Shown one piece after another: positions 48,734 to 59,315 of a stretch of 64,000 nucleotides of DNA. The stretch lies in contig JAUWCL010000001.1 of assembly GCA_030609325.1 (NCBI GenBank), forward strand, positions 104,746 through 168,745. The letters run 5' to 3'. The DNA is from Candidatus Krumholzibacteriota bacterium (GTDB lineage: Bacteria > Krumholzibacteriota > Krumholzibacteriia > Krumholzibacteriales > Krumholzibacteriaceae). The notes beneath the pieces were generated by a model, which saw nothing but the letters and a program-made list of their open reading frames with translations, was not told where the DNA came from and made no database searches. A program made the position numbers and the translations under genes. How positions within the stretch are numbered: position 1 is the first letter of the stretch; every line of letters begins with the position of its first letter.

Positions 48734-49687
48734 TCACTCCTCGACAGCCCCCATCTCGGAGAATCTCTGCCTGCGGCGTTCGAGCAGGAGATCGGCCTGG
48801 AGGGCCTCGATCCGTTCCAGCTCGGCCAGGACCTCGCCGCGGACGCGCTGAGCGATCCCCTCCGGGTCCCTGTGGGCCGCCCCGCGGGATTCCTCGATTA
48901 TCCTGTCTATCACCTTGAGCCTGAGACAGTCCCCGGCGGTGAGCCGCAGGGCCTCCGCGGCATCGGGAGCCTTCTCCCTGCTCTTCCACAGGATCGCGGC
49001 GCACCCTTCGGGAGAGATCACGGAGTATATCGAATGCTCCAGCATCAGCACGCTGTCCCCGACGGCGAGCGCCAGCGCTCCCCCGCTGCCCCCCTCGCCG
49101 ATTATCACGACGACGACGGGGGTATCTATATCAAATGCCTGCTGCAGGTTGTCGGCTATCGCCCTGGGCTGGCCCCTCTCTTCCGCCTCGACACCGGGGT
49201 AGGCGCCGGGGGTATCGACGATCGAGAGTATCGGCATCCTGAACTTCTCGGCGGTCTTCATCAGCCGCAGCGCTTTCCTGAATCCTTCGGGGTTGGCCAT
49301 CCCGAAGTTCCGCGACAGCCTCTCCCTCGTGCTGCGGCCCTTTTCGTGACCGACGATCATGATCCTGCGGCCTCCCATCGAGGCAATCCCGCCGACCACG
49401 GCCGGATCGTCCCTGAAGATACGGTCGCCGTGGAGCTCCTCGAACTCCTCGCACATCAGCCTGATGTAATCGACGGCCGTCGGACGCATCGGATGCCTGG
49501 CGAGCTGGACCTGCTCCCACGCGGAAAGTTCCCTGTAGACCTTTCCCTCGATGTCGGCGAGCCGCTTCTCGAGGCCGGCTATCTCACCGGCGGAGGTCTT
49601 TCCCTCCTTCTTGAGCCGGTCGATCCTCCCCTGGAGCTCGTAGACCGGCTTCTCGAATCCGAGGATCCTCGCGTTGCGCTGTTCCAT
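48734..49687 (-). CDS. accA: Acetyl-CoA carboxylase carboxyltransferase subunit alpha
   Basis: 317 aa; RPTAVDYIRLMCEEFEELHGDRIFRDDPAVVGGIA, GHEKGRSTRERLSRNFGMANPEGFRKALRLM, PGAYPGVEAEERGQ. Confidence 0.97.
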   Translation of the reverse strand: MEQRNARILGFEKPVYELQGRIDRLKKEGKTSAGEIAGLEKRLADIEGKVYRELSAWEQVQLARHPMRPTAVDYIRLMCEEFEELHGDRIFRDDPAVVGGIASMGGRRIMIVGHEKGRSTRERLSRNFGMANPEGFRKALRLMKTAEKFRMPILSIVDTPGAYPGVEAEERGQPRAIADNLQQAFDIDTPVVVVIIGEGGSGGALALAVGDSVLMLEHSIYSVISPEGCAAILWKSREKAPDAAEALRLTAGDCLRLKVIDRIIEESRGAAHRDPEGIAQRVRGEVLAELERIEALQADLLLERRRQRFSEMGAVEE

Positions 49688-49727
49688 CCGATCACATCTT
49701 TCCGGCCCGCTTCGCAGCGGGACCGAT

Positions 49728-50501
49728 CTAGAACCAGTTCAGATACACGATCTCCAGCGAACGAGCCACACCGCTCTCCGGAATATAGTTCCCGAGAAGG
49801 TCCCTGAACAGGAGCCTCATCCTGAGGTTCTCTCCGTAATCTATCCTGATCCCGCAGTTGAGATATCCCTTGCCCCTCGTCCTGGTCGTCGGGACGTCGG
49901 GATCGTCGTCGTCGAAAGCCGCGTCGTAATCGAGCAGCAGCGTCAGACCCGGAATGATCGTAAAGGAGGTGCCGGCGAAGAGGTCTATGCCGTTCTCGTC
50001 CCGGTTCTCGAATGAATAGCTGATGCCGCCGTGCAGCCCTATGTTGATGCGGGCGTCGAAGTTCCTGCTCACTACGGCGTAGGCGCCGAGCGATTTCCAT
50101 TCGTATCTCTCATCATCGTCGAGGTAGTACCCGTCGCCCTGCGTGTCTATACCGAGGGCGAACGCGGGCCCGGCGAGACCCTCCTCGATCACCCTGAGCC
50201 TCAGCAGGAAACCGGGCAGGTTGTTCGCCTCGATCTCTCCCCGGCCTATGAAATTCTGGAGTCCGAACGACACGCCGATCATGAGCCTGTCGTGGAACCC
50301 GACCCCGATGCCGAAGAGGAGGTCGTTGCCCGGGCCGATCCTGCCCTCGAACATATACGCCCCATGCCCGATAAGGCCCGCCGTCGGCGTCGACACCACC
50401 TTGAGGTCCTCGAGCAGCTGCGCTCCCGCGCCGCCCGCGGCCAGCATCACCACCGTGATCACCGCGACAGACAGGACGACCGGCCTACGAGACTTCCACA
50501 T
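49728..50501 (-). CDS. Exported predicted outer-membrane beta-barrel protein
   Basis: 257 aa with signal peptide and alternating beta-strand pattern, C-terminal LNWF. Confidence 0.6.
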   Translation of the reverse strand: MWKSRRPVVLSVAVITVVMLAAGGAGAQLLEDLKVVSTPTAGLIGHGAYMFEGRIGPGNDLLFGIGVGFHDRLMIGVSFGLQNFIGRGEIEANNLPGFLLRLRVIEEGLAGPAFALGIDTQGDGYYLDDDERYEWKSLGAYAVVSRNFDARINIGLHGGISYSFENRDENGIDLFAGTSFTIIPGLTLLLDYDAAFDDDDPDVPTTRTRGKGYLNCGIRIDYGENLRMRLLFRDLLGNYIPESGVARSLEIVYLNWF

Positions 50502-53500
50502 ATTCCACCCCCGATATCTTCTTTAGTTCTCCGATCAGCTCGAGGCTGGGAGAGACTCCCATAGCCCTCGGCCTGACCTTCCTCTCGCCGTCTCCGTTGA
50601 GCTTTACGTGAAGCACCACCTGTTTCTCGCCCGAGTAGCGTGATATGGCGTTCCTCAGCCGCTCGAGCTCCGCGTCACCGAGTTTCTCTCCCTCTACCCT
50701 CAGATGAATCGCGCGGGTCAGGTACCTCAGCGCCTCGTCTATAGTGTAGACCTTGTCGGCGATCACCTTCGTCTCGGTCCCGTCCCTGATCGTGACCTTC
50801 CCCGGGATGACGACGAGACTGTCCTTCTCGAGCCTCTCCCGGTTCGTCCGGAAAGAGCTGGCAAAGACGATCACCTCGTATGAACCGTTGAAATCCTCCA
50901 CCGTGACAAAGGCCATCGCCTGACCTTTGCGGTCGTTTATCACCCTCCGATCGATGACCATACCGACAAGGATGACCTGCTCCTTGTCCTTCTTGTCCTG
51001 CAGTGTCGTGCTGTCGACCGACAGCAGCGGCCTCAGTATATCACGGTACTTGTCGAGGGGATGGCCGGAGAAGTAGAATCCGAGCGATTCCTTCTCCCAG
51101 TGAAGCCGTTCGCTGTCATCCCATGGGGGAACATCGTCGAGCGGCGCCGTCTCCCACTCGGGAGAGCCGTCGCTGAAGCCGAGGAACGTCTGCCCCTTGT
51201 CCTTCTCAGCCTGTCTTCGCTGCGCGCGCGTTATAATCCGGTCCAGCGAGGCCATCTTCGGCGACCTCGTACCGGGCAGGGAATCCATCGCCCCGCTCTG
51301 GATAAGGCTCTCGATGACGCGGCGGTTGACCTGTCTCAGGTCGATGCGGTCGCAGAAATCGAACAGGTCGCGGAACGGGCCGTTCTGCTTTCTTTCCTCG
51401 ACAACGCCTCCGACCGCCTTCTCGCCTACGTTCTTGATTGCGGCGAGCCCGTACGTTATCGCCCCGCCGGCCAGCCCGAAGCTGGTTCTGCCCGAATTGA
51501 TGTCTGGCGGGTCGACGAGCAGGTCGAGGTTCCTGCATTCTTCGAGAAGCACGATCAGACGGTTCGTGTCTCCCATGTCGCTCGTCATCGCAGCGGCCAT
51601 AAATGCCGCCGTATGATGCGCCTTGAGGTATGCCGTCTGCATCGAGACCATCGCGTAGGCCGCCGAGTGCGACTTGTTGAACCCGTACCCGGCGAAATGA
51701 GCCATCAGCTCGAAGACCTTCTTCGCCGTCTTCTGCGGGATGTCGCGCTCGACCGCCCCCTCGATGAAGGCCTTGCGCTGCTTCTCCATCTCCTTGACCT
51801 TTTTCTTCCCCATCGCGCGCCGCAGTATGTCGGCCTGTCCGAGGCTGAAGCCGGCCATGTCGCTCGCTATGCGCATGACCTGCTCCTGGTAGAGGATCAC
51901 GCCGTACGTCTCCTCGAGGATCGGCTCGAGAAGATCGTGGTCGTACCGAATCTTCTTGCGCCCGTGCTTGCGCTCTACGAAGTCGGCCACCATCCCGCTG
52001 CCCAGCGGGCCCGGCCTGTAAAGAGCGTTGACGGCAATGACGTCGCCGAAGACGGTCGGCTCGATCCTGCGCAGGAGATCCCTCATGCCCGAGGACTCGA
52101 GCTGGAAAAGGGCCACAGTGCGTCCCTTTTTGAGAAGCTCGAAGGTCTCCGGGTCGTCGATCGGTATCTCGTCGATATCCAGTTCGACACCTTCGTGTTC
52201 CTTTATCAGGGCCAGCGTTTTCTCGAGATGTGAAAGGGTCTTCAGCCCGAGGATGTCTATCTTCAGCAGGCCTATGCTCTCGAGGATCTTCATCTCGTAC
52301 TGAGTGGTCACCTCGCCCTTTGTCGAGCAGTAGAGAGGAACGTGGTCCACAAGTCTCGTCGGAGTTATGACGACCCCGGCGGCATGCGTCGATGCGTGAC
52401 GGGCCAGCCCCTCGAGCCGCAGCGAAAGGTCGACGAGGCGCTTTATCTGCGGGTCGCTGTCGTAGCGTTCCTTCATCTCGGACACCGACTCGAGCGCCGA
52501 CGTCAGGGTCGTACCCGGCGCTGCGGGGATCATCTTGGCCAGCTTGTCGACATCGCCGTAGGGGATCTTCAGCACCCTGCCGACATCCCTTACGGCCGCC
52601 CTCGCAGCCATCCTCCCGAAGGTGATTATCTGGCAGACGTTCTCCTTGCCGTACTTCTCGACGACATGATCGATGACTACCTGACGTTTCTCGTCGCAGA
52701 AGTCTATATCTATATCCGGCATCGAGATACGCTCAGGATTTAAAAATCTTTCGAAGAGAAGGCCGTGTTCGAGAGGGTTGATGTTCGTGATGCCGAGAAC
52801 GTAGCAGACGAGGCTTCCAGCCGCCGATCCCCTTCCCGGCCCGACGGGGATTCCCATCTCCTTGGCCGCGTGTACGATATCCCAGACGATGAGAAAATAA
52901 CCGGCAAAGTTCATCTTGTTGATCACGTCGAGCTCGTATCGGATCCTCTCCCGGGCCTCTGGAGTCGATTCGTGAAGACGCTTCGGGAGGTACTCGTCCA
53001 CGAGATGCCCGAGGTATTTCTCGGGGCTCTCATACGGCTCGGGGATCGGGAAGATCGGAAGCTGCGTCCCCCTGTCTGTCAGCTCGAGCTCGCACTTCGC
53101 CGCGATCTCGAGCGTGTTCGACAGCGCCTCGGGATAATCGGCAAACAGCCTGTGCATCTCTTCGGGAGACTTGAAGTATGTCTCCGGGTGCGAGCGCATC
53201 CCCCTCGCCGGATCGTCGAGATCCTTGCCCGTCTGCAGGCAGAGCAGGACGTCGTGCGCCTCGTGGTCTTCCGCCCTGCAGAAGTGACAGTCGTTCGTCG
53301 CTACGATCGGAAGATCGAGCTCCCGGGCCAGCTCGACGAGCATCGGGATCAGCTTGATCTCATCCGGAATACCGTGATTCTGCAGCTCTATGTAGAAGTC
53401 GCCCGGCGCGAAGATCGAGGCGAACCTCCTCGCGAGTCCGGCCGCCTCTTTCCTGCGCCCGTCCCTGAGAAGCTTCGGGATGCTGCCCTGAAGGCAGGCG

Positions 53501-53916
53501 CTCAGGCCGATCAGGCCTTCGGCTCTCTTCTCGAGAAGCTCGAGATCTATCCTCGGCTTGTAGTAGAAGCCTTCCGTATATGCGATCGACGAGAGCTCGA
53601 GCAGGTTCCTGTAACCAGTCTCATTCTTCACGAGGAGGACGAGATGCTCGTTCTTCGCCTGGCCCCGAATGGCCGTCTTCTGCGTGTGGCCGCCCCTGGC
53701 GACATAGGCCTCCATGCCGATGATCGGCTTGATCCCCGCCGCCTTCGCCTCGCGGAAGAACGGTATCGCGCCGAAGAGATTGCCGTGGTCGGTGAGCGCG
53801 ACGGCGCTCATCCCCATATCCACCGCGGTGGATACGAGGTCCTTGATACGAAGCGCACCATCGAGAAGGCTGTACTCCGAATGGTTGTGAAGATGAAGAA
53901 AACCTGCGCCGGCCAT
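50485..53916 (-). CDS. dnaE: DNA polymerase III subunit alpha
   Basis: 1143 aa; PHP HNHSEYSLLDGALRIKDLV, GPGRGSAAGSLVCYVLGIT, PDIDIDFCDEKR, C-terminal OB fold. Confidence 0.97.
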   Translation of the reverse strand: MAGAGFLHLHNHSEYSLLDGALRIKDLVSTAVDMGMSAVALTDHGNLFGAIPFFREAKAAGIKPIIGMEAYVARGGHTQKTAIRGQAKNEHLVLLVKNETGYRNLLELSSIAYTEGFYYKPRIDLELLEKRAEGLIGLSACLQGSIPKLLRDGRRKEAAGLARRFASIFAPGDFYIELQNHGIPDEIKLIPMLVELARELDLPIVATNDCHFCRAEDHEAHDVLLCLQTGKDLDDPARGMRSHPETYFKSPEEMHRLFADYPEALSNTLEIAAKCELELTDRGTQLPIFPIPEPYESPEKYLGHLVDEYLPKRLHESTPEARERIRYELDVINKMNFAGYFLIVWDIVHAAKEMGIPVGPGRGSAAGSLVCYVLGITNINPLEHGLLFERFLNPERISMPDIDIDFCDEKRQVVIDHVVEKYGKENVCQIITFGRMAARAAVRDVGRVLKIPYGDVDKLAKMIPAAPGTTLTSALESVSEMKERYDSDPQIKRLVDLSLRLEGLARHASTHAAGVVITPTRLVDHVPLYCSTKGEVTTQYEMKILESIGLLKIDILGLKTLSHLEKTLALIKEHEGVELDIDEIPIDDPETFELLKKGRTVALFQLESSGMRDLLRRIEPTVFGDVIAVNALYRPGPLGSGMVADFVERKHGRKKIRYDHDLLEPILEETYGVILYQEQVMRIASDMAGFSLGQADILRRAMGKKKVKEMEKQRKAFIEGAVERDIPQKTAKKVFELMAHFAGYGFNKSHSAAYAMVSMQTAYLKAHHTAAFMAAAMTSDMGDTNRLIVLLEECRNLDLLVDPPDINSGRTSFGLAGGAITYGLAAIKNVGEKAVGGVVEERKQNGPFRDLFDFCDRIDLRQVNRRVIESLIQSGAMDSLPGTRSPKMASLDRIITRAQRRQAEKDKGQTFLGFSDGSPEWETAPLDDVPPWDDSERLHWEKESLGFYFSGHPLDKYRDILRPLLSVDSTTLQDKKDKEQVILVGMVIDRRVINDRKGQAMAFVTVEDFNGSYEVIVFASSFRTNRERLEKDSLVVIPGKVTIRDGTETKVIADKVYTIDEALRYLTRAIHLRVEGEKLGDAELERLRNAISRYSGEKQVVLHVKLNGDGERKVRPRAMGVSPSLELIGELKKISGVEYVEVS

Positions 53917-53938
53917 TCTGCCTCTACCTCCCGGCCGC

Positions 53939-56203
53939 CTATTCTAGCATAAATCCGAATTCGCCGACACTCCTGTTTCCTGCGCGATCGCTGACCACCA
54001 CGGAAAGCACCGTACGGCCCACGGAAAACGACGCGGGTACGGGGATGACGAGCCTCTTTCTGAACGCGTCCCACTCGCAGACGACCCTCTCTCCCCCGAG
54101 CCAGGCCTCGGCGGTCCACGGATCGACGCCGGTCCCCTCCTCGGTGACGGGGACGGCACAGAAATAAGGCTTGAAGAATCCGCTTCCCGCGTGACTCTTC
54201 TCCACCGCTACATGCTCGATCACCGGCGGAATGCCGTCACTGAAGAACATGTACGTGCCCGGCCTGCCGACCGATACGTACCCGCCCTCCATGGCCGGGA
54301 CGCCGACGCATTTCCATCCCTTTCCCTCCTTCCAGATGAAGAGCCCCGTCTTCCCGCCCGGCTCGCAGTGGAGCCTCATCGGTTTCGACAGGTTCTCAAC
54401 GGGGAAGTCGAGGTCGAAAGGTCCGCTGACCGGAGTCAGTCCCGCGGGGACGGGCCCGCGCATCGGGACCTCGGTGATCGCGAGCGGCGTGGTCCCGCGA
54501 AGGGAAGGCGCTTCCATCCTCGCGCCGATCGAATCTGAGAGGGTGAACCGGGCGCTGCCGCCGGAGCGCAGCGCGAATATCCTCGAGGCTTTCGCGGCGA
54601 AGACAGGGAATCCCCTGTAATCGACACCCGAGAATGTAAAGACCGCGTCGCCCGGGCCGAACGCCTCGGTCACGGCGATTGCGACATACTCCAACGGGGC
54701 CGTCTGGTAGACGGGCAGCGGGCTGTCCTCCCCCACGGCTATCCCGGGCATCGAGGCAAGGACGGCATCGGTTCTCACATGGAGGAAGACGCCCTCGTCG
54801 AAGGTCCCCGGAAGGAGCGACGCGAAGACCATGTCCCGCACCGCCGAGACCTGCGGCGAGGCGAACCATCTGCTGACCTCGGCGCCCTCATCGTCGACCA
54901 CATCGATCCTGTAGACAGCTCCGGCACGGTCGGTCACCACCGCCCTGTAATACTCCCCCACGCGCTCCGGTGCCAGCTCGCTCCAGGTACCTCCCCCGTC
55001 GAGAGATTCAAAGAGCCTGACGATCACATCGCCGCCGTCCGGATCCCCGGCCGCTACGACGACCTCCGCCGCCGCCTCGAGCCTGTGCGCCGTTGTAATC
55101 ACGGGAAAGTCATGTATTGCGAAATGGAATATGGCGCTCGAGGAGTTCCCCGAGGCGTCCCTGACCGTCAGGAGCCCTACGTGGAGCCCCTTCTGGAGGG
55201 CGACCCCGGATTCCCTCTGCCCGGTATGCACAACTCCCGGACCGGACCTATCGGTCCTCGTGCCTCCCCGGACGGGATAGAGCCTCAGGTAGCGGCCCGC
55301 CGGCCCTTCTCCCCTGACACGGTACTCGGCCGATATCTCGCCCGCCTGCGAATATGAAAAGACCTCGTTTCTCACCGAATAGACCGTCTTCCCGTCGACC
55401 GCCAGTTCGATCGACACGGGAGCCATCCTGTACCTCCCGTACCCCTGCTCGTCCCATGTGGATAGCCCGAAGCCGAACACCCCGTCGAGATGCAGGATGT
55501 CGGGCAGTATGAACCGCGACGACCCGGACGCCCTGAAATGCCTGACTATCGGCAGGGGGCCCTCCTCCGTGACGCTTCCGCGACCGAGAGGGACGATCTC
55601 GAGACCCGAGATGATCGGCGGCGCACAGTCGGGCACTGTATAGATATCGACGAGGGGATTGACCGGCCTCCCGGCCCCGTCGCGCAGCTCGAAATGCAGA
55701 TGCGGCGCGCTCGTCCCCGTCTCGCCGGAGAAGGCAACCGTATCGCCGGCCTCGAACCGGTACGCACCGCCAGGCAGACGGAAGTCGCACCAGTTCGTCT
55801 CCCTCTGCACCCTGTAATGCCAGGCGAGGGAGTCGACCGTCCTGTCGAACTGGTCGAGATGAGCGTAGACCGCCGTGCTGCCGTCGGTGAGCTTGAGGTA
55901 AAGCGCCTTCCCGTACCCGGCGGCGGCGACCCTCACCCTGACAACGCGGCCTTCCGCTACGGCGAGGCACGGGAGGCCGACCGCCCCGTACGAACGGAGA
56001 TCTATCCCCGCATGATAGTGACCGTTCCTGTATTCGCTGAAACTGGAACTGAGGCGCCTTTTGCCGTGCATCGGCCACAGGTAGACCTCGCCGCGCGCCC
56101 CGGTGGGGGATGCGGGAAGCAGCGCTACCGCCAGAACGGCGGCCGCGGACAGCCGGGCGAGCGACCGGCTGCGGGACGTATTCCGAATTCTCTTTTTATA
56201 CAT
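53939..56203 (-). CDS. M23-family peptidase with long C-terminal extension
   Basis: 754 aa; YRNGHYHAGIDLRSYGAVGLPCLAVAEGRVVRV...HLHFELRDGAGRPVNPL. Confidence 0.88.
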   Translation of the reverse strand: MYKKRIRNTSRSRSLARLSAAAVLAVALLPASPTGARGEVYLWPMHGKRRLSSSFSEYRNGHYHAGIDLRSYGAVGLPCLAVAEGRVVRVRVAAAGYGKALYLKLTDGSTAVYAHLDQFDRTVDSLAWHYRVQRETNWCDFRLPGGAYRFEAGDTVAFSGETGTSAPHLHFELRDGAGRPVNPLVDIYTVPDCAPPIISGLEIVPLGRGSVTEEGPLPIVRHFRASGSSRFILPDILHLDGVFGFGLSTWDEQGYGRYRMAPVSIELAVDGKTVYSVRNEVFSYSQAGEISAEYRVRGEGPAGRYLRLYPVRGGTRTDRSGPGVVHTGQRESGVALQKGLHVGLLTVRDASGNSSSAIFHFAIHDFPVITTAHRLEAAAEVVVAAGDPDGGDVIVRLFESLDGGGTWSELAPERVGEYYRAVVTDRAGAVYRIDVVDDEGAEVSRWFASPQVSAVRDMVFASLLPGTFDEGVFLHVRTDAVLASMPGIAVGEDSPLPVYQTAPLEYVAIAVTEAFGPGDAVFTFSGVDYRGFPVFAAKASRIFALRSGGSARFTLSDSIGARMEAPSLRGTTPLAITEVPMRGPVPAGLTPVSGPFDLDFPVENLSKPMRLHCEPGGKTGLFIWKEGKGWKCVGVPAMEGGYVSVGRPGTYMFFSDGIPPVIEHVAVEKSHAGSGFFKPYFCAVPVTEEGTGVDPWTAEAWLGGERVVCEWDAFRKRLVIPVPASFSVGRTVLSVVVSDRAGNRSVGEFGFMLE

Positions 56204-56349
56204 ATCCCGTGGAAATTACCACCGCCGCGCGAATGGTGTCAACGCCGTTAAAATATTTGCAAGCGGACATCTTATTTGCTAGTTTAATGGATTATGACTG
56301 AATGATTTCTGAGTATTCGACATGTTTCGAAAGGACAGGGTAGCGCCAG

Positions 56350-58152
56350 ATGCTTAAACAATTGCGCGAAAACACGAAAACGATCCTGTGGGTCGTCGTG
56401 GTGGCGTTCGTGGTCTCCATATTCGCCGTCTGGGGAATGAACATTGGTAGCGGCGGCAGGCGGCCGGGTGAAGGGAGCAACGTGATCGGCTCGGTCGACG
56501 GTATCGAGCTCAGCAGGCAGATGTACGCCAACACTTTCCAGGAGCTGTACAACAATCTAAAGATGCAGCGCGGAGAAGATTTCAGGCTGAGCAACACAGA
56601 GTCGTACATGCTCAACGAGCAGGCCTGGGAAATGATGATCCAGAAGACGATCATCGCGAAGGAGATCGAGAGGCTCGGGATCACCGTCACCGACGGCGAG
56701 CTCGTCTCGTTCCTGCGCCGGAACCCCCACCCCACCCTCAGGCAGATGTTCACCGGCGAAGAGGGCAACTTCGACTACCAGGCATACCTGCAGGCCCTTT
56801 CGAATCCCGACGCCGACTGGATAGAGCTGGAGAGATGGGGACGCTCCATCCTCCCCGAGCTCAAGCTGGAGATTATGCTCTCCTCACAGGTACACGTCTC
56901 GGAGAGACAGATCCGCAACAGGTTCCAAAGGCAGAATACGAGGATAAAAGCCCGTTACGTAAAGGTCCCGTTTTCTGACGAGGACCCGCCTTACGAGCCT
57001 GCCGACGCCGAGATACGGGCCATGTACGAGGAAAAACGGGAAGACTTCAAGGCCCCCGAGAAGAGGGCGATCAGGATGGTCAGGCTCGAGAAGGCCCCTA
57101 CCGACCTCGATGAGCTCGACGTCTTCGAGAGGATTAACGATCTTCGCGGCGAGATCCTTGCGGGTCTCGATTTCGCCGAGGCGGCCAGGCAGGAATCTGA
57201 CGATTACATGACCGCGCAGAAGGACGGCGACCTGGGATTCTTCGGCCGCGGCGTCATGGACACCCTCTTCACCGAAACGGCCTTCGCGCTCGAACCCGGA
57301 GAGATCAGCGAGCCGGTGAGGACGACCTTCGGATACCACCTCATAAGGACGGAAGAAAAGACTGTCGAGGAAGGCGAAGAGAAGGTCAGGGCGAGCCACA
57401 TACTGATGCGGGTCGAGCCCGGTTACGACACGATCGATTCGCTGAGAACGATGCTCACAAACCTGCGGGAGGCGATCACCGACAAGGGCCTCCCGGCCGC
57501 CGCCGCCGACTTCGGCCTCGAGATCACCGAGCCGGAGCCGTTCGTAGAGGGATCGTTTATCAAGGATCACGGCTATCTTCCGCGCGTCGTGAATTTCGCA
57601 TTCAACAACGGCGTAGGCAAGATCAGCGGGACAATGGAGAACGAGCAGTACATCTACATAGTCGAGGTCATACAGGTCATCGGCGAATCGACGATGCCGC
57701 TCGAAGAGGTAAGGCCGCAGCTCGTCGAGAGGATAAAGGCGGAACGCTTGGCAAACACCGCTCTCGAAACGGCCAGGGAGCTTCGCGCCAGAGCCGTCAC
57801 CGGGGGCGACCTCGAGGCGGCCGCCCATTCGTTCGAGCTCGAAGTGACCGAGACGCCCCCCTTCATAATCGATTCGTCCATCCCTGAGATAGGCATGGGA
57901 ACGGGATTCGCCGCTGCCGCGTACGAGCTGCAGACCGGCAGGATCGGGCCTCCCGTCAAGGGCCAGAACGAGTGGTTTATAATCCAGGTCGTCGACAGGG
58001 TACCCGGAGAAACGTCCGAACTGATCGCCCAGAAGGAAGCGATCCTCCAGCAGCTCAGGCAGGAGAGCGCGTCGCGCTTCCTCGCCCTCTGGTACGACAA
58101 GCTGCGCAAGGACGCCAAGGTCGTCGACCACCGCGAACAGACGCTGAACTGA
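56350..58152 (+). CDS. Peptidyl-prolyl isomerase, PpiD/SurA-like
   Basis: 600 aa; N-terminal TM, SurA_N-like domain, rotamase domain GDLGFFGRGVMDTLFTETAFALEPGEISEPVRTTFGYHLIRTEEKT. Confidence 0.9.
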   Translation: MLKQLRENTKTILWVVVVAFVVSIFAVWGMNIGSGGRRPGEGSNVIGSVDGIELSRQMYANTFQELYNNLKMQRGEDFRLSNTESYMLNEQAWEMMIQKTIIAKEIERLGITVTDGELVSFLRRNPHPTLRQMFTGEEGNFDYQAYLQALSNPDADWIELERWGRSILPELKLEIMLSSQVHVSERQIRNRFQRQNTRIKARYVKVPFSDEDPPYEPADAEIRAMYEEKREDFKAPEKRAIRMVRLEKAPTDLDELDVFERINDLRGEILAGLDFAEAARQESDDYMTAQKDGDLGFFGRGVMDTLFTETAFALEPGEISEPVRTTFGYHLIRTEEKTVEEGEEKVRASHILMRVEPGYDTIDSLRTMLTNLREAITDKGLPAAAADFGLEITEPEPFVEGSFIKDHGYLPRVVNFAFNNGVGKISGTMENEQYIYIVEVIQVIGESTMPLEEVRPQLVERIKAERLANTALETARELRARAVTGGDLEAAAHSFELEVTETPPFIIDSSIPEIGMGTGFAAAAYELQTGRIGPPVKGQNEWFIIQVVDRVPGETSELIAQKEAILQQLRQESASRFLALWYDKLRKDAKVVDHREQTLN

Positions 58153-58180
58153 GGTATTAATCGTACTTCTGAAGCAAGTA

Positions 58181-58268
58181 GTTAGAACACTTGCGTGCAA
58201 CTGATGCGCGTGGGGGGGCTCTGCAGCCCGCGTGACACCGCAGCGTGTCGGCTGCATGCGCTAATTGG
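58181..58268 (-). repeat. attC-like site (array-terminal, degenerate)
   Basis: Imperfect inverted arms TTGCGTGCAAC (58191-58201) and GCTGCATGCGC (58251-58261); shares TAGCGYATGCAGCCGAC...TGTCACGC with the 61.6-kb site. Confidence 0.55.
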
Positions 58269-58294
58269 GCGCCCAGCCTCTTGCTCGCACGGCT

Positions 58295-59275
58295 TTAATC
58301 ACCTATCCGTAGCCCCCCACTTCGACCACCGTCCACAGGGAATGGCTCCGACATTCCCCGCCGTTTCCACCGCGACAGCTCCTTCATCTCCCCGACCCGC
58401 CGAAGCCCCTCCTCCGTCACGCCTGCCGCTCTCATCATCCCTCTGCTCAACCCCCCCGTCAGATAGTCTAGCCCTATGTCGATCTCGCTGTAGCTCATCC
58501 CCAGCGCATACTCATCGCTGATCCCTCTCATCATGTCCGGTGATGGCGCTTGCTGTCGAATCTGATCCGGCACCCCGAGGTACCGGGCAAGCTGTCGCAC
58601 TTGCGTCTTGTACAGCCCAATCAGCGGCTGGTATGGAAGATCATCCACTCCATCCTTCACGAACCAGCCTACCTCCCATTCGGACCGGTTGGCCCCTCCG
58701 AGTAGTAGCCAGTTCTGGGCTCTGGCCTTTGACTCCAACACCTCACGGCGATAGCGATGCCTGGCGTAGAACAACTCTTCTGCGTATCGGTTGACAAACC
58801 TGAGTACTGAGCCCCGAGGTCTGCGGTCTCCGACCTCACCTCCCCCCGCTCGCAGCGACGACACAAACGGGGTTTCCCCGGCCATCAAGTGATACGATCT
58901 GTACATGAACCGGTTGATGAATGGTGACAGTCGTGTTATCCGCATCCCCCACGAAGTATAGATGCCCCCTTCCCTCCTGCCCGGTTCGATACTCTCAGTC
59001 TCCAGTTCGATTCCCAGCCAGTGCGCTACTTGTCCAGCATTGGATCCTTGACCTCGCTCACTGTCCCGATCGTAGAGATACATCGCATGAACGGAGCTTT
59101 CACCCAATGACCGTGTAGCCAGAGCCACAAGTACGGCAGAATCGACCCCTCCACTCAGCCCAGCCAGAACACCTCTCGCCGAATGCCGTGCGCAGAGGTG
59201 ATGCAGGTACTCGGCCACAGCCTTGACCGCGCGTTCTTCATCGATCCTCAAGAGTGCACTTGCTGTTATCATCAT
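58295..59275 (-). CDS. NadE-like ATP-pyrophosphatase family protein
   Basis: 326 aa; GVLAGLSGGVDSAVLVALATRSLG (PP-loop) and LLGGANRSEWEVGWFVKDGVDDLPYQPLIGLYKTQVRQLARYLGVP. Confidence 0.8.
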   Translation of the reverse strand: MMITASALLRIDEERAVKAVAEYLHHLCARHSARGVLAGLSGGVDSAVLVALATRSLGESSVHAMYLYDRDSERGQGSNAGQVAHWLGIELETESIEPGRREGGIYTSWGMRITRLSPFINRFMYRSYHLMAGETPFVSSLRAGGGEVGDRRPRGSVLRFVNRYAEELFYARHRYRREVLESKARAQNWLLLGGANRSEWEVGWFVKDGVDDLPYQPLIGLYKTQVRQLARYLGVPDQIRQQAPSPDMMRGISDEYALGMSYSEIDIGLDYLTGGLSRGMMRAAGVTEEGLRRVGEMKELSRWKRRGMSEPFPVDGGRSGGLRIGD

Positions 59276-59315
59276 CTGGCTTGTACTCGGTGTCAGGCTT
59301 TTCTCTCCCTCAATT

